Shown here in pieces: positions 37,728 to 49,562 of a DNA stretch of 64,000 nt. Below the pieces are notes generated by a model. The model made no database searches. It was not told where the DNA came from and saw only the letters and a list, made by a program, of their open reading frames with translations. Made by a program: the position numbers and the translations under genes. Every line of letters begins with the position of its first letter. The first letter of the stretch is position 1. The DNA is from Coprinus comatus (Eukaryota; Basidiomycota; Agaricomycetes; Agaricales; Agaricaceae). The stretch spans positions 558,001 through 622,000 of the forward strand of contig JAWPGT010000012.1 in the NCBI GenBank assembly GCA_034638255.1, given 5' to 3'.

Positions 37728-39124
37728 CTAGATAACGTCTCCCCGTGAACCTCCCTCCCCTCCATCTCTATCCAGTCTCGAGTCTGTATTCACTAATACA
37801 GTGTCCTCTATCCCCGCTGCCAGTTGTTGAACGTGTGCTTGATGTGGGACACCTCGAGCAAGTACTTCTATAACAGAGCCCTCGAGGCATAGACAAGCCA
37901 ATGGCAGTATTCCTGCCTTCGTCCCGTTTCCCGACCAACATGTGCACCAGCCATCATCAAAAATACATAATATGTGCACATTTTCCCCCTTTTCTACTTT
38001 CAACTCGTCTGGTTTTGTCGGTTGGAATGAATACCTAACGGTAATTAAACCAGGGAATAATCTGGTTTTTGTCATGGATCCTTCAAATTCAGGCACTCTC
38101 TGGGGCGCCCTGTTATATTGTTGTGAAATCGACAACTGCTGGACAGTTGCAGGAGCCGGGAAGAAGAAACTCGACTGTCTGACGTTCAAAGGGCTCTGAA
38201 GGCTCGAAGCACTTAAAAAGCTAACCGACCTTGGGCCCCATTCTGGCTCACCAGAAGGGTTCATAATCCGGAATGGACCTCGATAAGGTGGTGGTGGGTT
38301 CGATGTAGTAGCAAATGAACTTGTTGCTAGTGTTTCTGATGGATTTGTACTCTGTGCGGCTAACTCGTTATCGACAACAGAATTGACGATTTCCCCCATA
38401 TCTTCCTGAGAGGACATTTGAGGACGAGAGTTTCTGTTTCTTGATTGTGACTGTATAGATCGGGGAGTACTTGGTTCGATGGCGAATTCGGGCAAACAGC
38501 ATTGAGAGTGAGACTCCTCGCTGTCCTCTTCGACCTGTAGCGAAGAATGTTGTGACAATGACCCGCTGCGACTTTCAAGTTCCCTCCGAACATTGAAGGA
38601 ATTTCCTACATCGCCATTATCAACAACTTCTTCATCCCAATCGGAATTTTCGATGTCGCTAGCATTATTGTTTGGCTTTTCCCCCTCCTTCGTGATTCTT
38701 TGCTTCCGTTTCCTCAACAGCCCATCCTCCAGCCAAGTCCGACCGAAGAAATACCACGCAATGGTACTTGGATCAAAATCAAAATGATGGCCAAAATTAT
38801 CCAACTCGCAACCATCGCCATATACGCACGTTCGTATGTGCTTTCTGCAAGTAAATGGTCAGATTGACTAGAATTAGAAACCGTGGTACCATTGTTGATG
38901 TAATGGTGAATCCATGCTTCTGAAGTCATCCAAGTACTGGTACTAGTAGTGGATGTTGGATCGGACTTGAGATAGGTCTGAGTTGTGGTTAATGTAATTA
39001 GTGAAACAGTGTTCACAGAGGTCGAAGTAGTTTGAGCAGCTGGAAGGCCCAGGTGGACCGAAAGCGAAACGTGCAGTGAACTAGAAGTAGAAGCCGAAGC
39101 TGAAATTGAGGGTGATTGTGTCAT
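37728..39124 (-). CDS. Single-pass membrane protein with C-terminal SH3 domain (copy 3)
   Basis: Two exons. ATG at 39122-39124 (MTQSPSISASASTSSSLHVS). A Ser/Thr-rich N-terminal region ends in the membrane segment MAMVASWIILAIILILIQ. An apparent 41-bp intron (GTACCA to CTGGAG) joins it to DGLLRKRKQRITKEG, the basic cytoplasmic border. A polar region with PPPPYRGP and then an SH3 domain follow: LITVRYSFQPTKPDELKVE, GENVHILCIFDDGWCTCW and AGILPLACLCLEG. The intron is short for this genome, so the join is less certain than the domains. Role unknown. Confidence 0.75.
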
Positions 39125-40754
39125 GGGAAGAAGATGAACGGTGAGGTGTCCGGAAATTGGGATGGAGTTGCGATGGTCGAAATGACGGCGGAAGATAATC
39201 GTTTGCTTTCTTGGTAAAAAAAAAACACCTTTGTGGAACGATGCTTCTTTGAGACTGACGACTGAAAATTGGTAGACTGCCACAAACATAACTAATACTA
39301 TCTCACCCAACTAGTCAAATCCGGCTTTTTTGGGTGGGGATGGCTGAATTTTATCAAGCTGAAGAGGTGCCAGCCTCTACCAAGACTTGTAGATCAGAAA
39401 AATGTCAACAATGGGGCGCTTAAACTCACTTTTGGAAACACTCTGTATATTGACAAACAGTAGAATAAACGAATGGTATGGAGTACGAGTAGACTGGAGT
39501 TAACGTTCTTCTAGGACTCTCAGGAAATTCGGGATGGCTCGTGCAGCACCTGTACGTGCTATGAGTCGCCTTCCGTTTGCCAGCCAGCGGTTGAGGTAGT
39601 ATGCTAGTAACGAAAGAATATAATGTAGTGTCTATATCACTACTATATATATAGGCCCGAAATCTCCGTGTAGTATTCTTCAAAAGTAATATCTACGGGA
39701 AAAAATAATATCAGTATTGATAACACAACATTCATTGATGATTGACGACGGTACGGAGGAGTAGATAATTATTTTTGATTCATAATTAAATCGTAAATAG
39801 CCGCTCCACAAGCCCTAATTTGTATATTTGGATTTTGATCTATGTGTATGATATATGATCGTTCGTCGGTGTATGCGAATCATTTGAGATGAGATCTGGG
39901 TCCGCTCCACACGATAATTAATTAGAGAGAAAAAAGTATTGGAATTTTCAAAAATTTCGTTGTCCCCAGGGATTACTTTTTAGGATAATTACTACTTTCG
40001 GATATATATATAACACAATTACTAACTACTTTAGCACATACTGTATCTTGACTGGACATGTCGTTTAGCATTGAATCTGTCAACTGGCACTATTGGTTAC
40101 CTAACTGTCTACTACGTAGATAATAGATACTGTTACACAACCAATGTAAGGTATACTAGTAGTCGAGACAGTTCCGGAGAGAGAGACAATCCAATGATGA
40201 GAAGTCGATCGGAAATGAGGCCTGAGGTTTGGTCCAAGAACCCAGAGACAATACTTCACTGATAGATGACTCTCAATGATTGGTTACTGTTTCATATATC
40301 TGGATTTTATTCTAGCGATGATATGGGTAGTCAGCATAGAAATTACCATCAATTAGAACATGACGATCAGTGAAGGATTCTTGATACCTTACCGTTCAAT
40401 CATTGGATGCTGGTATATTCATGACGGAGCGGTCAAGATCGTTGGTTTCGTGACTCACCACGGGTACTTTTCAACGAGTTCAATAGGAGACTACCGATTA
40501 GTATGGAGTCAGAAGTTGAGTAGATCAATTCCCGGTACTAGGTAACAGCCTACAACACGCAATACATACCTCCCCGAATCACAATAAATATACTTTCTGT
40601 ATTCTTGGGGGTGAAAGTATAAATACAACGATGTCATTTAAGTCCCAAATACCGTTGTTACCAAAAACACGAGAGATATCCATATACATATAACCAGCCC
40701 AACATGTTGGGAAATTTTTTACAATCGTTCCAACACTGTCCGTTTCAAAAAATC
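39125..40754. other. Intergenic, no gene recognised
   Basis: About 1.6 kb, AT-rich, with unsupported short frames. It holds the promoter of copy 3 and the 3' region of copy 4. Confidence 0.4.
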
Positions 40755-42071
40755 TCAAAATCTCTCTCGCGAGCCATACTCCTGATAACAATCCACTGGT
40801 ACAAATCCCTGCTGACCCAACCTATTTTCACAACGTGACCATCCATCTTCATATAATGCCACAACCCTCAGTGCATCTCCCATTCTAACCGCCAACTCAT
40901 CATCTCTTATAGGATCAAAGTCGTAGGTCACCTTAACATTTCGTGGAAACTGAGAAGGCCTCCGAAGAACACGGAGTAGTCTTCCTGACGACGATGGCTG
41001 TCTGTATATCTCCGCTGAAGGAGGAAGTGGTAACGGTTCATTTGGTGGTGGTCCTGGTGGTCTTCTTCCTATTTGAGTCTGGGGTTGACTCTCGATGTCG
41101 ATATAAGAACCGTCGCCATTCCTCAGTTTCCTCTTCATATTTCTCCTGTTTCCATCTTGAGAGGCGGTACTTAAATTCCCCGGACCACCACTGGTCGCAT
41201 TAGTAAAAGCACGCCTTAAACTCAAACCTCGTAATCGTTGCCATCTTTCTCCAAGGAATTCTCTTTGCTTTTCCTCTCTAGGTAAAACAGGTCTGTAGCT
41301 CGAAGATTGGGTTTGTGTTTGTTTTTGTGTTACAGGATTGCCGGAAGATAAAGTTGAGGAACTAGTAAGACCGGAAGAAGTGGGACCAATCATAATTGGC
41401 TTCTTTTCTATAAATGGTGAAACCCATGATTCCCGAGATTTCTTCCGCTGCCGTCTTGACCGATAGCGGATGAAACAGATACAGAGTAATAGAAGGAAAA
41501 TGACTGATGAAAGTGTAATCCCTACAATGGCACCAGAGGATAGTGGTTTCGTTTTAGAATCTTGTAGTGCTGTTGAAGGTTCGGTTGGTTGGACAGGTCG
41601 TGTGGAAGGGATTTCTGTGGGTGAAGATGTTGAGGGATTTGTAAATGAGGTAGTAGAGCCTTGAGTCGAAGCAGAAGTGTTTGTGACAGCAGTGGAGGAT
41701 GTGGAGGATGAAGAAGTGGAGCTAGAGGTAGTGGGGTTAGAGGTAGCGGAAGTAGAAGGGACTACTGCCTGCTGTCTGGGGCCTCCCGTAGGTCTTGACA
41801 GAATCGTACTCGTTCTTGTATCTACTGACGGCCTCTCCACTACCATATTCATCCCAGGAGGTGCAGTGATAATCTTCGTTTCCGTGACTGTGATGAATAC
41901 CGGAACGGTCACTGTCTTCGTTGGCCCTGCTAATGGTAGCTCTGCAGCAGCTCCATTAAGAGGTTCCGATACTGCTACTTCCACCACCACAACTCTGCCA
42001 TCTTCAAGGGTGTTGATTGGAGTAGGTCTGCTGGTTGGAATTCGAGTTTTTTTGGCTGTGATAATCGGCAT
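40755..42071 (-). CDS. Single-pass membrane protein with C-terminal SH3 domain (copy 4)
   Basis: One exon, 438 residues, ATG at 42069-42071. A long Ser/Thr/Pro-rich N-terminal region, probably O-glycosylated outside the cell, is followed by the membrane segment GAIVGITLSSVIFLLLLCIC and the basic border RYRSRRQRKKSRE. A cytoplasmic region with GRRPPGPPPNEPLPLPP, a potential SH3 ligand, leads to the SH3 domain: VKVTYDFDPIRDDELAVRMG, LRVVALYEDGWSRC and QGFVPVDCYQEYG. The presence of both a ligand-like stretch and an SH3 domain would allow self-association. Role unknown. Confidence 0.8.
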   Translation of the reverse strand: MPIITAKKTRIPTSRPTPINTLEDGRVVVVEVAVSEPLNGAAAELPLAGPTKTVTVPVFITVTETKIITAPPGMNMVVERPSVDTRTSTILSRPTGGPRQQAVVPSTSATSNPTTSSSTSSSSTSSTAVTNTSASTQGSTTSFTNPSTSSPTEIPSTRPVQPTEPSTALQDSKTKPLSSGAIVGITLSSVIFLLLLCICFIRYRSRRQRKKSRESWVSPFIEKKPIMIGPTSSGLTSSSTLSSGNPVTQKQTQTQSSSYRPVLPREEKQREFLGERWQRLRGLSLRRAFTNATSGGPGNLSTASQDGNRRNMKRKLRNGDGSYIDIESQPQTQIGRRPPGPPPNEPLPLPPSAEIYRQPSSSGRLLRVLRRPSQFPRNVKVTYDFDPIRDDELAVRMGDALRVVALYEDGWSRCENRLGQQGFVPVDCYQEYGSRERF

Positions 42072-43112
42072 TCTGTGATTGAGGAAAAAGTCTTACTATT
42101 ACTCTGGGATTTAAAAATGACTTCAAATGGATGAAAGTGTAATGCGTACCTATTGAAAACTCTGATAAAATCGGCACTCAGTGCAAAATAACGTCCAGCG
42201 CATTCGTTAAACTCGAAAAAAATCGAGCGAAGAATCGAAAGGAAGGTGAGAGCAGGTTTCCAGGCACCAACCCAGTTGTTGCAACTTGCAAGTACTACTA
42301 AATGATCAAAACACCAAACACTCCACTCTATACTATTCCCTGTTTCCAAGCAAATTTGTCTTGGATGTGAGCCGGTAAACTAGGGGTGACTCGGAGGTAG
42401 GTATGACTACAATGAGCTTAAGAAAAAGAAAGAGAAAGAACAAGAGAAAGAGCGTAAGAGCGTAAAGAGGCTAGAACTAACACCAGGCTAGTTGGTAAAG
42501 AAAGAGGATCATGAGAAATTGACACCTTTACTGTTACATAGAGAAGATGTAGGTCTGTGCCAATTGATGCATTTTATTCGTTTGATCTTTCCCTGGGATA
42601 AAATGATCAAGTGTTCGCCATCGATTCTTGTTTGTCGTTGCCCACCCTCTTACCACTAGTACAAACCGTGTTCATACGTCCACCTATATACCCTCTATTA
42701 CTGCCACAATACCGTGATTTCCTTGCTAATTGGTGCATGCAATTGGAATGGAATAGCAGCGTGGGCAGTGTTAAGGGCTGTTGTTGGCCGATGATGTTAG
42801 TAGTATCAAGCATCAATTAATCAACAGTTGATCATCATCTGTTGCCTGGCACTGGTTGTTGGTAACATTGGAGGAGTACAATTGGCGGCAAGGCCAATCC
42901 ACAACGTAAGTACTGAACGTTGCATGCTACAGAGTCTGCGTTGACAGGGTCTGACTCAAAGGAACTGGAACTGAACAAACGATCACCGTTCAACATATTC
43001 GAATCACTCTGACGTCATCTTCATTTACTGCCCACTTCAAACTTGGGGGCGATATTCAAAATTCATAGGCACTATAGTACACAAATTACATGGATATCAG
43101 AAGCCCAACCTC
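42072..43112. other. Intergenic, no gene recognised
   Basis: About 1 kb. No coding signal beyond overlapping short frames. Confidence 0.35.
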
Positions 43113-44390
43113 TCAGACCTTGCGTTTGTGGATGACAGTGTAGTGGTCCGAGTTAATCGGGGCGGGAACAGCTTCAACATTTCCAGGCACAACTCCGTAT
43201 TGCTCAGGCAGATACTTCTTACGTTCTTCTCGGAGTAGTTCGAGATCATGAGAAAGAAGCCCATGCCCAGCCACAGGGCCCCAATACGAACACCCAGCAA
43301 GAGAACCTATAATACTGAAAGATGCGTCAATCGTCGATGCGCACCATCGGACCGGGCAAACAATAGGACATACCAGGTGCCCACGAGGACCGACAGATAG
43401 AATCGATATTGGGAGTACCACTTTGGTGCTAAACATTTCGGATCTTGTTAACTGGATCTTTCAGATTAGACAATTTGAAACGTACTCCATCCCGCCATCG
43501 TGGCCCTAGAATCGGCCAACCAAAGAGCGGTGAAACCACCCCACTGGGTTACTAGAGCCATGGTGGGTTGTAACTCAAGTGTACCCAAAGCGAGCAACAT
43601 TGGTGCCGTGCCCAATGCAAGTCGGGTGTATCCTTTATATCCTCCGTACCCAGCTATTTCCATACCCCAATGGAGCGCACCTATTTTCAATATTATTAGA
43701 ATCCAGGTGGCCTCAAAGCAAGGGAGTAGTAGGGGTAGTGCTCATACCAATGAAAGAGAGTAGAACAGCTCCATATGTAACTTGAAGGTTGAGAGCTTGA
43801 TCGAGTACAGTCAAAGCAACTCCGGGATCTATACCTACTGGAAGGTCTTGAATAGCCAATGAAGCCTCACGAGCCAGATAAATGGTTGTGAGCGATGCTC
43901 CAACATACGGAATAGCACCTGCTTATTGTTTATTACACAATTAATTTGGATGGAATCTGGCTAGACTGACCAGCGAGTCCGACATTCAGGAGGGGCGTTG
44001 GAACTTCGTGTAGATTTTGGTACGTGATACCAAACTAAGTTAATTTCTTCAACAACAATTAGCATATTCAAATACTCAACGTACGAAGGAATCTCCGTCA
44101 GAGACACCATCAGTTGTGACATTGGCCCCGGCGATCATCTTGGCAACATCAGATGCAGTACCGCCTAGTTCTTCTTTCACGTTGGTAGCCGCATGTTCCA
44201 ATGTTTGACTTCCAGGTTTATTGGTCACTGAGCTAGCTACCATTCGCTTATGCAGTATGATGGAATTGCTGGTAACCCCAGTTGGTCTAATCAAAGACAT
44301 TGGTTTCCGGAAAGTCAATGAAGTTCTGGCTGCAGTAGGAGCATAGAGAGCTCGAGTTCGTAACAAAGGACGGAAGATCGTGTTCATCAT
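43113..44390 (-). CDS. Mitochondrial DUF3429 (TMEM69-like) membrane protein
   Basis: Five exons, about 340 residues, ATG at 44388-44390, stop at 43113-43115. The start MMNTIFRPLLRTRALYAPTA is rich in Arg and Ser and looks like a mitochondrial presequence. Hydrophobic segments include LLNVGLAGAIPYVGASLTTI, VTYGAVLLSFIGALHWGMEI, ALGTAPMLLALGTLEL and FYLSVLVGTCIIGSLAGC. The motif SFIGALHWGMEIAGY and the series of short helices match DUF3429. The end is soluble (LREERKKYLPEQYG). The family is poorly characterised; a role in mitochondrial membrane assembly or respiration is only an inference. Confidence 0.8.
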
Positions 44391-44740
44391 GATAGTGGTC
44401 GGTAGGTTGTAGGTGAGAGAGTTGAATCGGACTAAGCTGAAGGGAGTATATGCGGGTTAAGGAATGACGTCACACAACGTCATTTCATTAGAAGCGTGTA
44501 AGGCGTAAGGCTCGTAACTACGACATGATTATAGAGTACACAAGTTAAAACGTTAGGTTGAATCGTGTTGTAAGTGTAAATTGGGTTGTACAGTATTGCA
44601 ATAGAAGCAATACAGTATTAAGAAAAATACTGCCACAAAGAAGGTCGAAGTGGATTGCGTGGCAGCACTAAAATAATGAGTGATAAATCAGAAATAAGTG
44701 ATACAGAGATAGGCAGAGAGAATAGAGCGCGAGTGTTGAA

Positions 44741-46156
44741 TCAATTTTGTGCAGGATTGGGATTACGAATGGGAAGAAGGCGGACGGTTCGGTGTTTCTT
44801 GACATTTTCGCCGTTGCGACCAAAGTATCTTTCAGTTTGGAAACTCCAGTGTAGCGATCTAATATAATTCAGTAAATTGCCAACCTTGAAGGTGAGGTTT
44901 CGGTTACATACCCAACGATCCAGTCCTGAAGTCCCTTGACGTACTTCTGGACCATTTCATCGATTTCAGGTCCCCATGAAGGGAGCAAACCCTTGTTCTT
45001 CTCAAACGAGTCAATAGTTTCTGCACAAAGCTGACCAACATAGTCAATTGCGCTTTGTAAATTATGGCCATGATATTTCATTAAAATAACGATCATGTTG
45101 TGTGTGTCTCCGCGAGATTGTTCTACATTGTAGGAAAATATATCCTAAGGAAAGGGTTAATGAAAGGTGATGTAGAAACTAGCTTCATTAACTTACATTT
45201 GACCACGTAACAAGGTCATTGGTCGACTGGTTGAGCGCATGGACAATAGGATGAGAAACGACTTCTTCCGGTAGATCAATACCAAGCGCATATCTAAGCA
45301 TCCACATTAGATACAATAATGGAGAAACGTGAATGTGAAAACGACGTACTCAATGAGTGCCCAACAAGGTTTGCATCCTACATGTTCTAAATTTAGTAAC
45401 TCGGATATCGCAAGAAAAAATGGACACCCAAACACGTACCCGAAGTATCCCGGCGAACATCAATGTATGACTCTAAATCAGGAACATCATCCTTATCGCG
45501 TGCAAGTGCCTGGATATTGACGGCCTCGAAGAAAAGTGCCATTGTTTCCTTGAACCTTGCTTGGGGCCCAGGAGCACAGTCCTTGATACAACGAGACCAA
45601 AAGCTACCGGAGGAAATAACAGAGTTAACACAGAGAATGATAGGGTTGTAGAAAAATACTACGTACTCCCGCGCGAGCTTCCCTGGGTTCAACTCCTCAG
45701 GGTAGTCTTCGGTCTGTACATAATTTTCAGGGTACCAGAATGCATTCATAACCACGTTGGCAAGAACGTCCGTTTCTCGTGTCATCATTCCATCACTAAT
45801 GTTGTCACTGTTACAAAAATAGATATCGAAAAAGGTTGAGTGACTCGGAGAACAAAAAGAATGTTTAGCGGAGGTACATACAGATGGAAAAGGTAGTTCA
45901 TGAAGTCGGAGACAATTCGGAGGCGATCTTTCTCTGCGGTGTTGTAACAGAAAGCAGTGAGTTCGCCTGCTTGAAGACCTCGCAAGGCTTGTCGTTGCTT
46001 TGCGTTCAAATCGGGGCAATTAGAGTCTAGCCATTCTACGGATTGTGCTGCCACTTCGTCGCCATCTTTATTATACGCTAGAGGATACGTGCAATGAGAA
46101 ACAAGGTCTGGGAGGATAAAATGTGCAGGAATGTTTGTATAATCGGTGCGACCCAT
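44741..46156 (-). CDS. Sesquiterpene synthase (class I terpene cyclase)
   Basis: About eight exons, roughly 340 residues, ATG at 46154-46156, TGA at 44741-44743. The aspartate-rich motif reads HLDNISDGM, that is D-N-x-x-D rather than DDxxD, and is formed across an intron near 45810. The second metal site is NDIFSYNVEQSRGD (NDxxSxxxE), also split by an intron near 45200. A conserved tryptophan block (WSRCIKDC), FYNPII and the C-terminal RY pair (TERYFG) are present. Both metal sites and RY support an active enzyme cyclising farnesyl diphosphate. Basidiomycete enzymes of this size make sesquiterpenes; the product cannot be read. No P450 or other tailoring gene is adjacent, so it is not an obvious cluster. 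Confidence 0.88.
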
Positions 46157-47603
46157 GTTGATTAAGAAAGTTGAGTTATTAGTAGAAGAGAGGAGGAAAG
46201 AGAAAGTAGCGGTGGATAATGAAAGTGACACCGGAAGGGGCCTACTTATACCAGCACTGTGTGCCGGTCTAGTAACAAATGGTGTTTTTGTCATGATAAT
46301 TCCGCCACGGAATCTAAGTTCTAGGGCCGTGTCATTATGTATAGATCCCGTGTAGCAATAGTAGGATCTTTGTTAGATCTTTGACATTCGCTCCGATAAC
46401 CGTACCCTGACCATACCACTGGCGTTTGATGTAAAGAACGTTGAAGCCGGTCAAATTGGATTTATACTAGACCTAAGACGAAAATAAGCAATCTTGGAGT
46501 TTACTGCATATAGATCCATAAAATGGATACACCGGGATATGTGTGGACAATAAGCGGTCATTGTAAACTATCCAGGATAGAATATCAATTAGATTTTCGA
46601 GTCATACTTTGGCTATATGTAAATATCATATATTAACGGTAGAGCACGGCGTGGATACTGGAATCCGTTGAATGACCTGCCGTCATGTGGTGACCGGAAA
46701 CACCTCCGTTCTCGTTCATCCTCAATCTCCGACGAGCGCTGCATTATGTACTAATGGCACGGAACAGCAATAAGACTCAGTCTAATAGGGAGATATTTCA
46801 TGTTGATTTCATGGCACACACGGAGAGACACTGCGGAGACCACAGAGAGAATGTCACGTAGTTTGGATGGGCTAAAATTGGACCATGATATACATAGATG
46901 ACGTTGCATTCGTTCAAAAGCGGTCGGCACCGGAGCTTTGTGTTTCAGCGCTCCTTAGTGCGAGTGTGTGAACTTGGTGTGAATACTGAAGGGGTATTAT
47001 TTATGTATGGCAGGCGCGGGAAATCCGAAAAATGGCGGGTTTAGACCAAGCCTTACCAAAGTCCATTGTCCCAGCAGTGTCCAAGTTTGTACAACGTTCC
47101 GAATATCTCCAATGAATAACGACTCTAAACTGTAATTTTAGTGTGTTTGCATAACAATCTCTCGGAAACATACATGTTCTGTATTGGGTGAGAACCGTTC
47201 TGTCTACATCGGAAGCAGTATAAACCCAATATTCCCGAATATCTGAATAGCGTTGGGAATGAAACAAAAAGGTTGGGCAGAAGGGGACGAATCCCGACCG
47301 GAGAATGGAGAGGTTGGTGTGAGACTTGAGATATGTGGAGTTGATTTCAGGCGAGTGTTGATGTGTTTTCAATACCTACACCCATCCTGTGATTACACCG
47401 AGTTATTTCCTTGGAATATGTACAAGTGCTTTCATGCGCAAATTATTCACACGATTACCCAATGATGGTTGTGATAATGAGTGCAACAATCGATGGAGGG
47501 AACAGACTAGAATGTTGTGGAAATGTAAATACAGTAAATAAATAAAAAAGGAAGTTAGATCGTCTCCACCACGCGACCCGATCTCACTTTGTTCTCTTCC
47601 ACC
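46157..47603. other. Intergenic, no gene recognised
   Basis: About 1.4 kb between divergent genes. No convincing coding region; frames at 47001-47372 (minus) and 47253-47465 (plus) have no motif. Confidence 0.4.
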
Positions 47604-48908
47604 ATGGCTCTTCCTCCTTCAACCGCGAATTGGCACTGGAAAAACAAGAACATCACAAAATGGGGTGAAGAATGGATGAAGCGTGAACTAACATCCGTCT
47701 CCGTCCAAGGCGACAACGGTGAAAGTGTTTTCATCGCTGCCGTTGAAGAAGTCGATGGGGATATCGAACTTGGCCAGAGAAAATCTAAGTATGTGCCTTA
47801 ACAGATCTGGGAGCTTACATTCTAAAATCTTCGCTTAGGTTGATCACCATATTCGATACTAAAATCGTCTTGTCATGGAAAGGAACGGCTAGTGATGGGG
47901 CAGAGGTTGAGGGTAGACTCACCATCCCCGAAGTCTCGCACGAAATCATATGCGATAATCTCTCTGACTTCGCCGTATGTCCTATTTGCATTCCTTGAAC
48001 GTGTCATTAAACTTGGGAATAGTACGAATGGTCGCTCAGCACCGGGTCTTCCCCAGAAGTCAGCGCTGTTTTCGCACTTGCCAAGTCTCGTCTTCGTGAT
48101 GCTCTTGAAGCCAAACTTAATACTTTCCCGGCTGCAATCATCGATACTCATGGCAAAGATTTGACTGTCAGTGCCGAGCCAAGTCGGACCGGTACCCCAG
48201 TACCTACTGAACAACGTCCTGCTGCATCCGTTGCCCGCTCAGCTCTTTCCCAACCAATTCGTACTGGTGCGGCTGCCAAGGTCAATACCACTAGTGTTAC
48301 TGTCTCTTCAACATTCCAAGCTTCTGCCGATGATCTCTATGGTCTTCTAACAGACGAAAAGCGGATTCCTATGTGGAGCCGTGCACCTGCCCTTTCTACT
48401 GCGCAAGAGGGCACTGAATATTCTCTGTTTGGCGGTGGCGTCAAGGGCAAGTATATTACTCTCAAACCTGGGAAGCAGATTGTCCAGTCCTGGTCCTTGC
48501 AAAATCCCTCATGGCCTTCTGGTCACTTTGCCAACCTTACTGTCGACTTCGATCAAGCTACTGATTCCACTACCGTGACATTTACATTGGCTGGTGTCCC
48601 GCTTGGTATGGAGGGCGAGATAAAAAGGAACATTGAAGGATATTAGTACGTGTTTCTTTTATTTTTAAAAACGGGATGCTGACAAACTGCGGAATAGTAT
48701 TCATGGATTCAAGTCTATTGGGTATGTACAACTTTCCTTCCCTGAATCGTTCCACGATTCTACGGGCGAGGGTAATAAACAACGCACAATATCCCCGGAA
48801 CCAAAAGGCTCTACTTCATCCTCATTCATTCCAGCCCTCGCCTTTGCCACCCTTGTTTTAGCTTCGGCGTTCGCGATACCTTACCTCTCTGCCCCTGCGT
48901 CCAAGTAA
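47604..48908 (+). CDS. Aha1-type Hsp90 co-chaperone with hydrophobic C-terminal tail
   Basis: Four exons (47604-47788, 47839-47974, 48023-48645, 48698-48908), about 385 residues. The N-domain begins ALPPSTANWHWKNKNITKW, with the NxNNWHW-type start of Aha1; it binds the Hsp90 middle domain. The C-domain is an AHSA1/Bet v 1 fold: VSSTFQASADDLYGLLTDEK, KYITLKPGKQIVQSWSLQNP, VTFTLAGVPLGMEGEIKRN and GYYIHGFKSIG. Most Aha1 proteins stop about here. In this gene the frame stays open for about 60 codons and ends in a hydrophobic stretch, FIPALAFATLVLASAFAIPY, then LSAPASK. That looks like a tail anchor. A GTATGT at the start of the extension could instead be an intron donor, but the spliced alternatives give less sensible ends. 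The Hsp90-ATPase-activating role follows from the family. Confidence 0.85.
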
Positions 48909-49562
48909 CTTATTACGAATAATATATGCTGAGATTGTTTCTTTTTCCTTTTCTACCTAGGTTGGGCTCTGAACTATAGGCGCGGTGCACTCCCTTTTCC
49001 ACGGGACAGATGGATATATGGTTTCCCGGGAAGTTCGGTGTTCAACGTCGTCGTCATGCTCGTGATCGTGGGTTCATTCATATTTAGACTTGATGTAGTA
49101 GCTGCCCTGGTGAGAAGATGGATGATTTCTGGTTTGTATCTGGTTTGTACGGTATTAAGTATTACTCGTCGTTGGGTTTTGGGAAGGCAGGAGAAAGAGG
49201 TAAGAATAGAATGTCGGATGATTATTTGGGATGATATAGGGGTTTCAAGAGGTTTTGGACGGTGCCGCAATCCAATAAATGTGTACTAGAAATACAATTT
49301 GCTTTTATTTGTCGTTTTGGGAAAGGTTTTTTGTGAACAACTTTTCTACGTGACGTGGCGCTTAGTTTTCAAGGCTGCAATATCAAACTTTGAGGCCAGA
49401 AGCTAATTCAGAAATCTGACCTTATATGGTGTTTACTACTGTTTGTGTCCAAATTTCCTCGCAAGAAGTCGTTCGAAACTAATACCCGCTGGCTCCCACC
49501 TCTCCCATCGTCCACTCCCGATTCGTCACCCACCACACTACTACAAAAACAACACTGCAGCC
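48909..49562. other. Intergenic, no gene recognised
   Basis: About 650 bp between two plus-strand genes, including the septin promoter. Confidence 0.4.

Noticed and set aside
47001..47465. Overlapping open frames between the terpene synthase and Aha1 genes
   Set aside because: No terpenoid-tailoring motif (no heme-binding Cys motif, no nucleotide-binding motif) and no coding-like composition; not evidence for a gene cluster.
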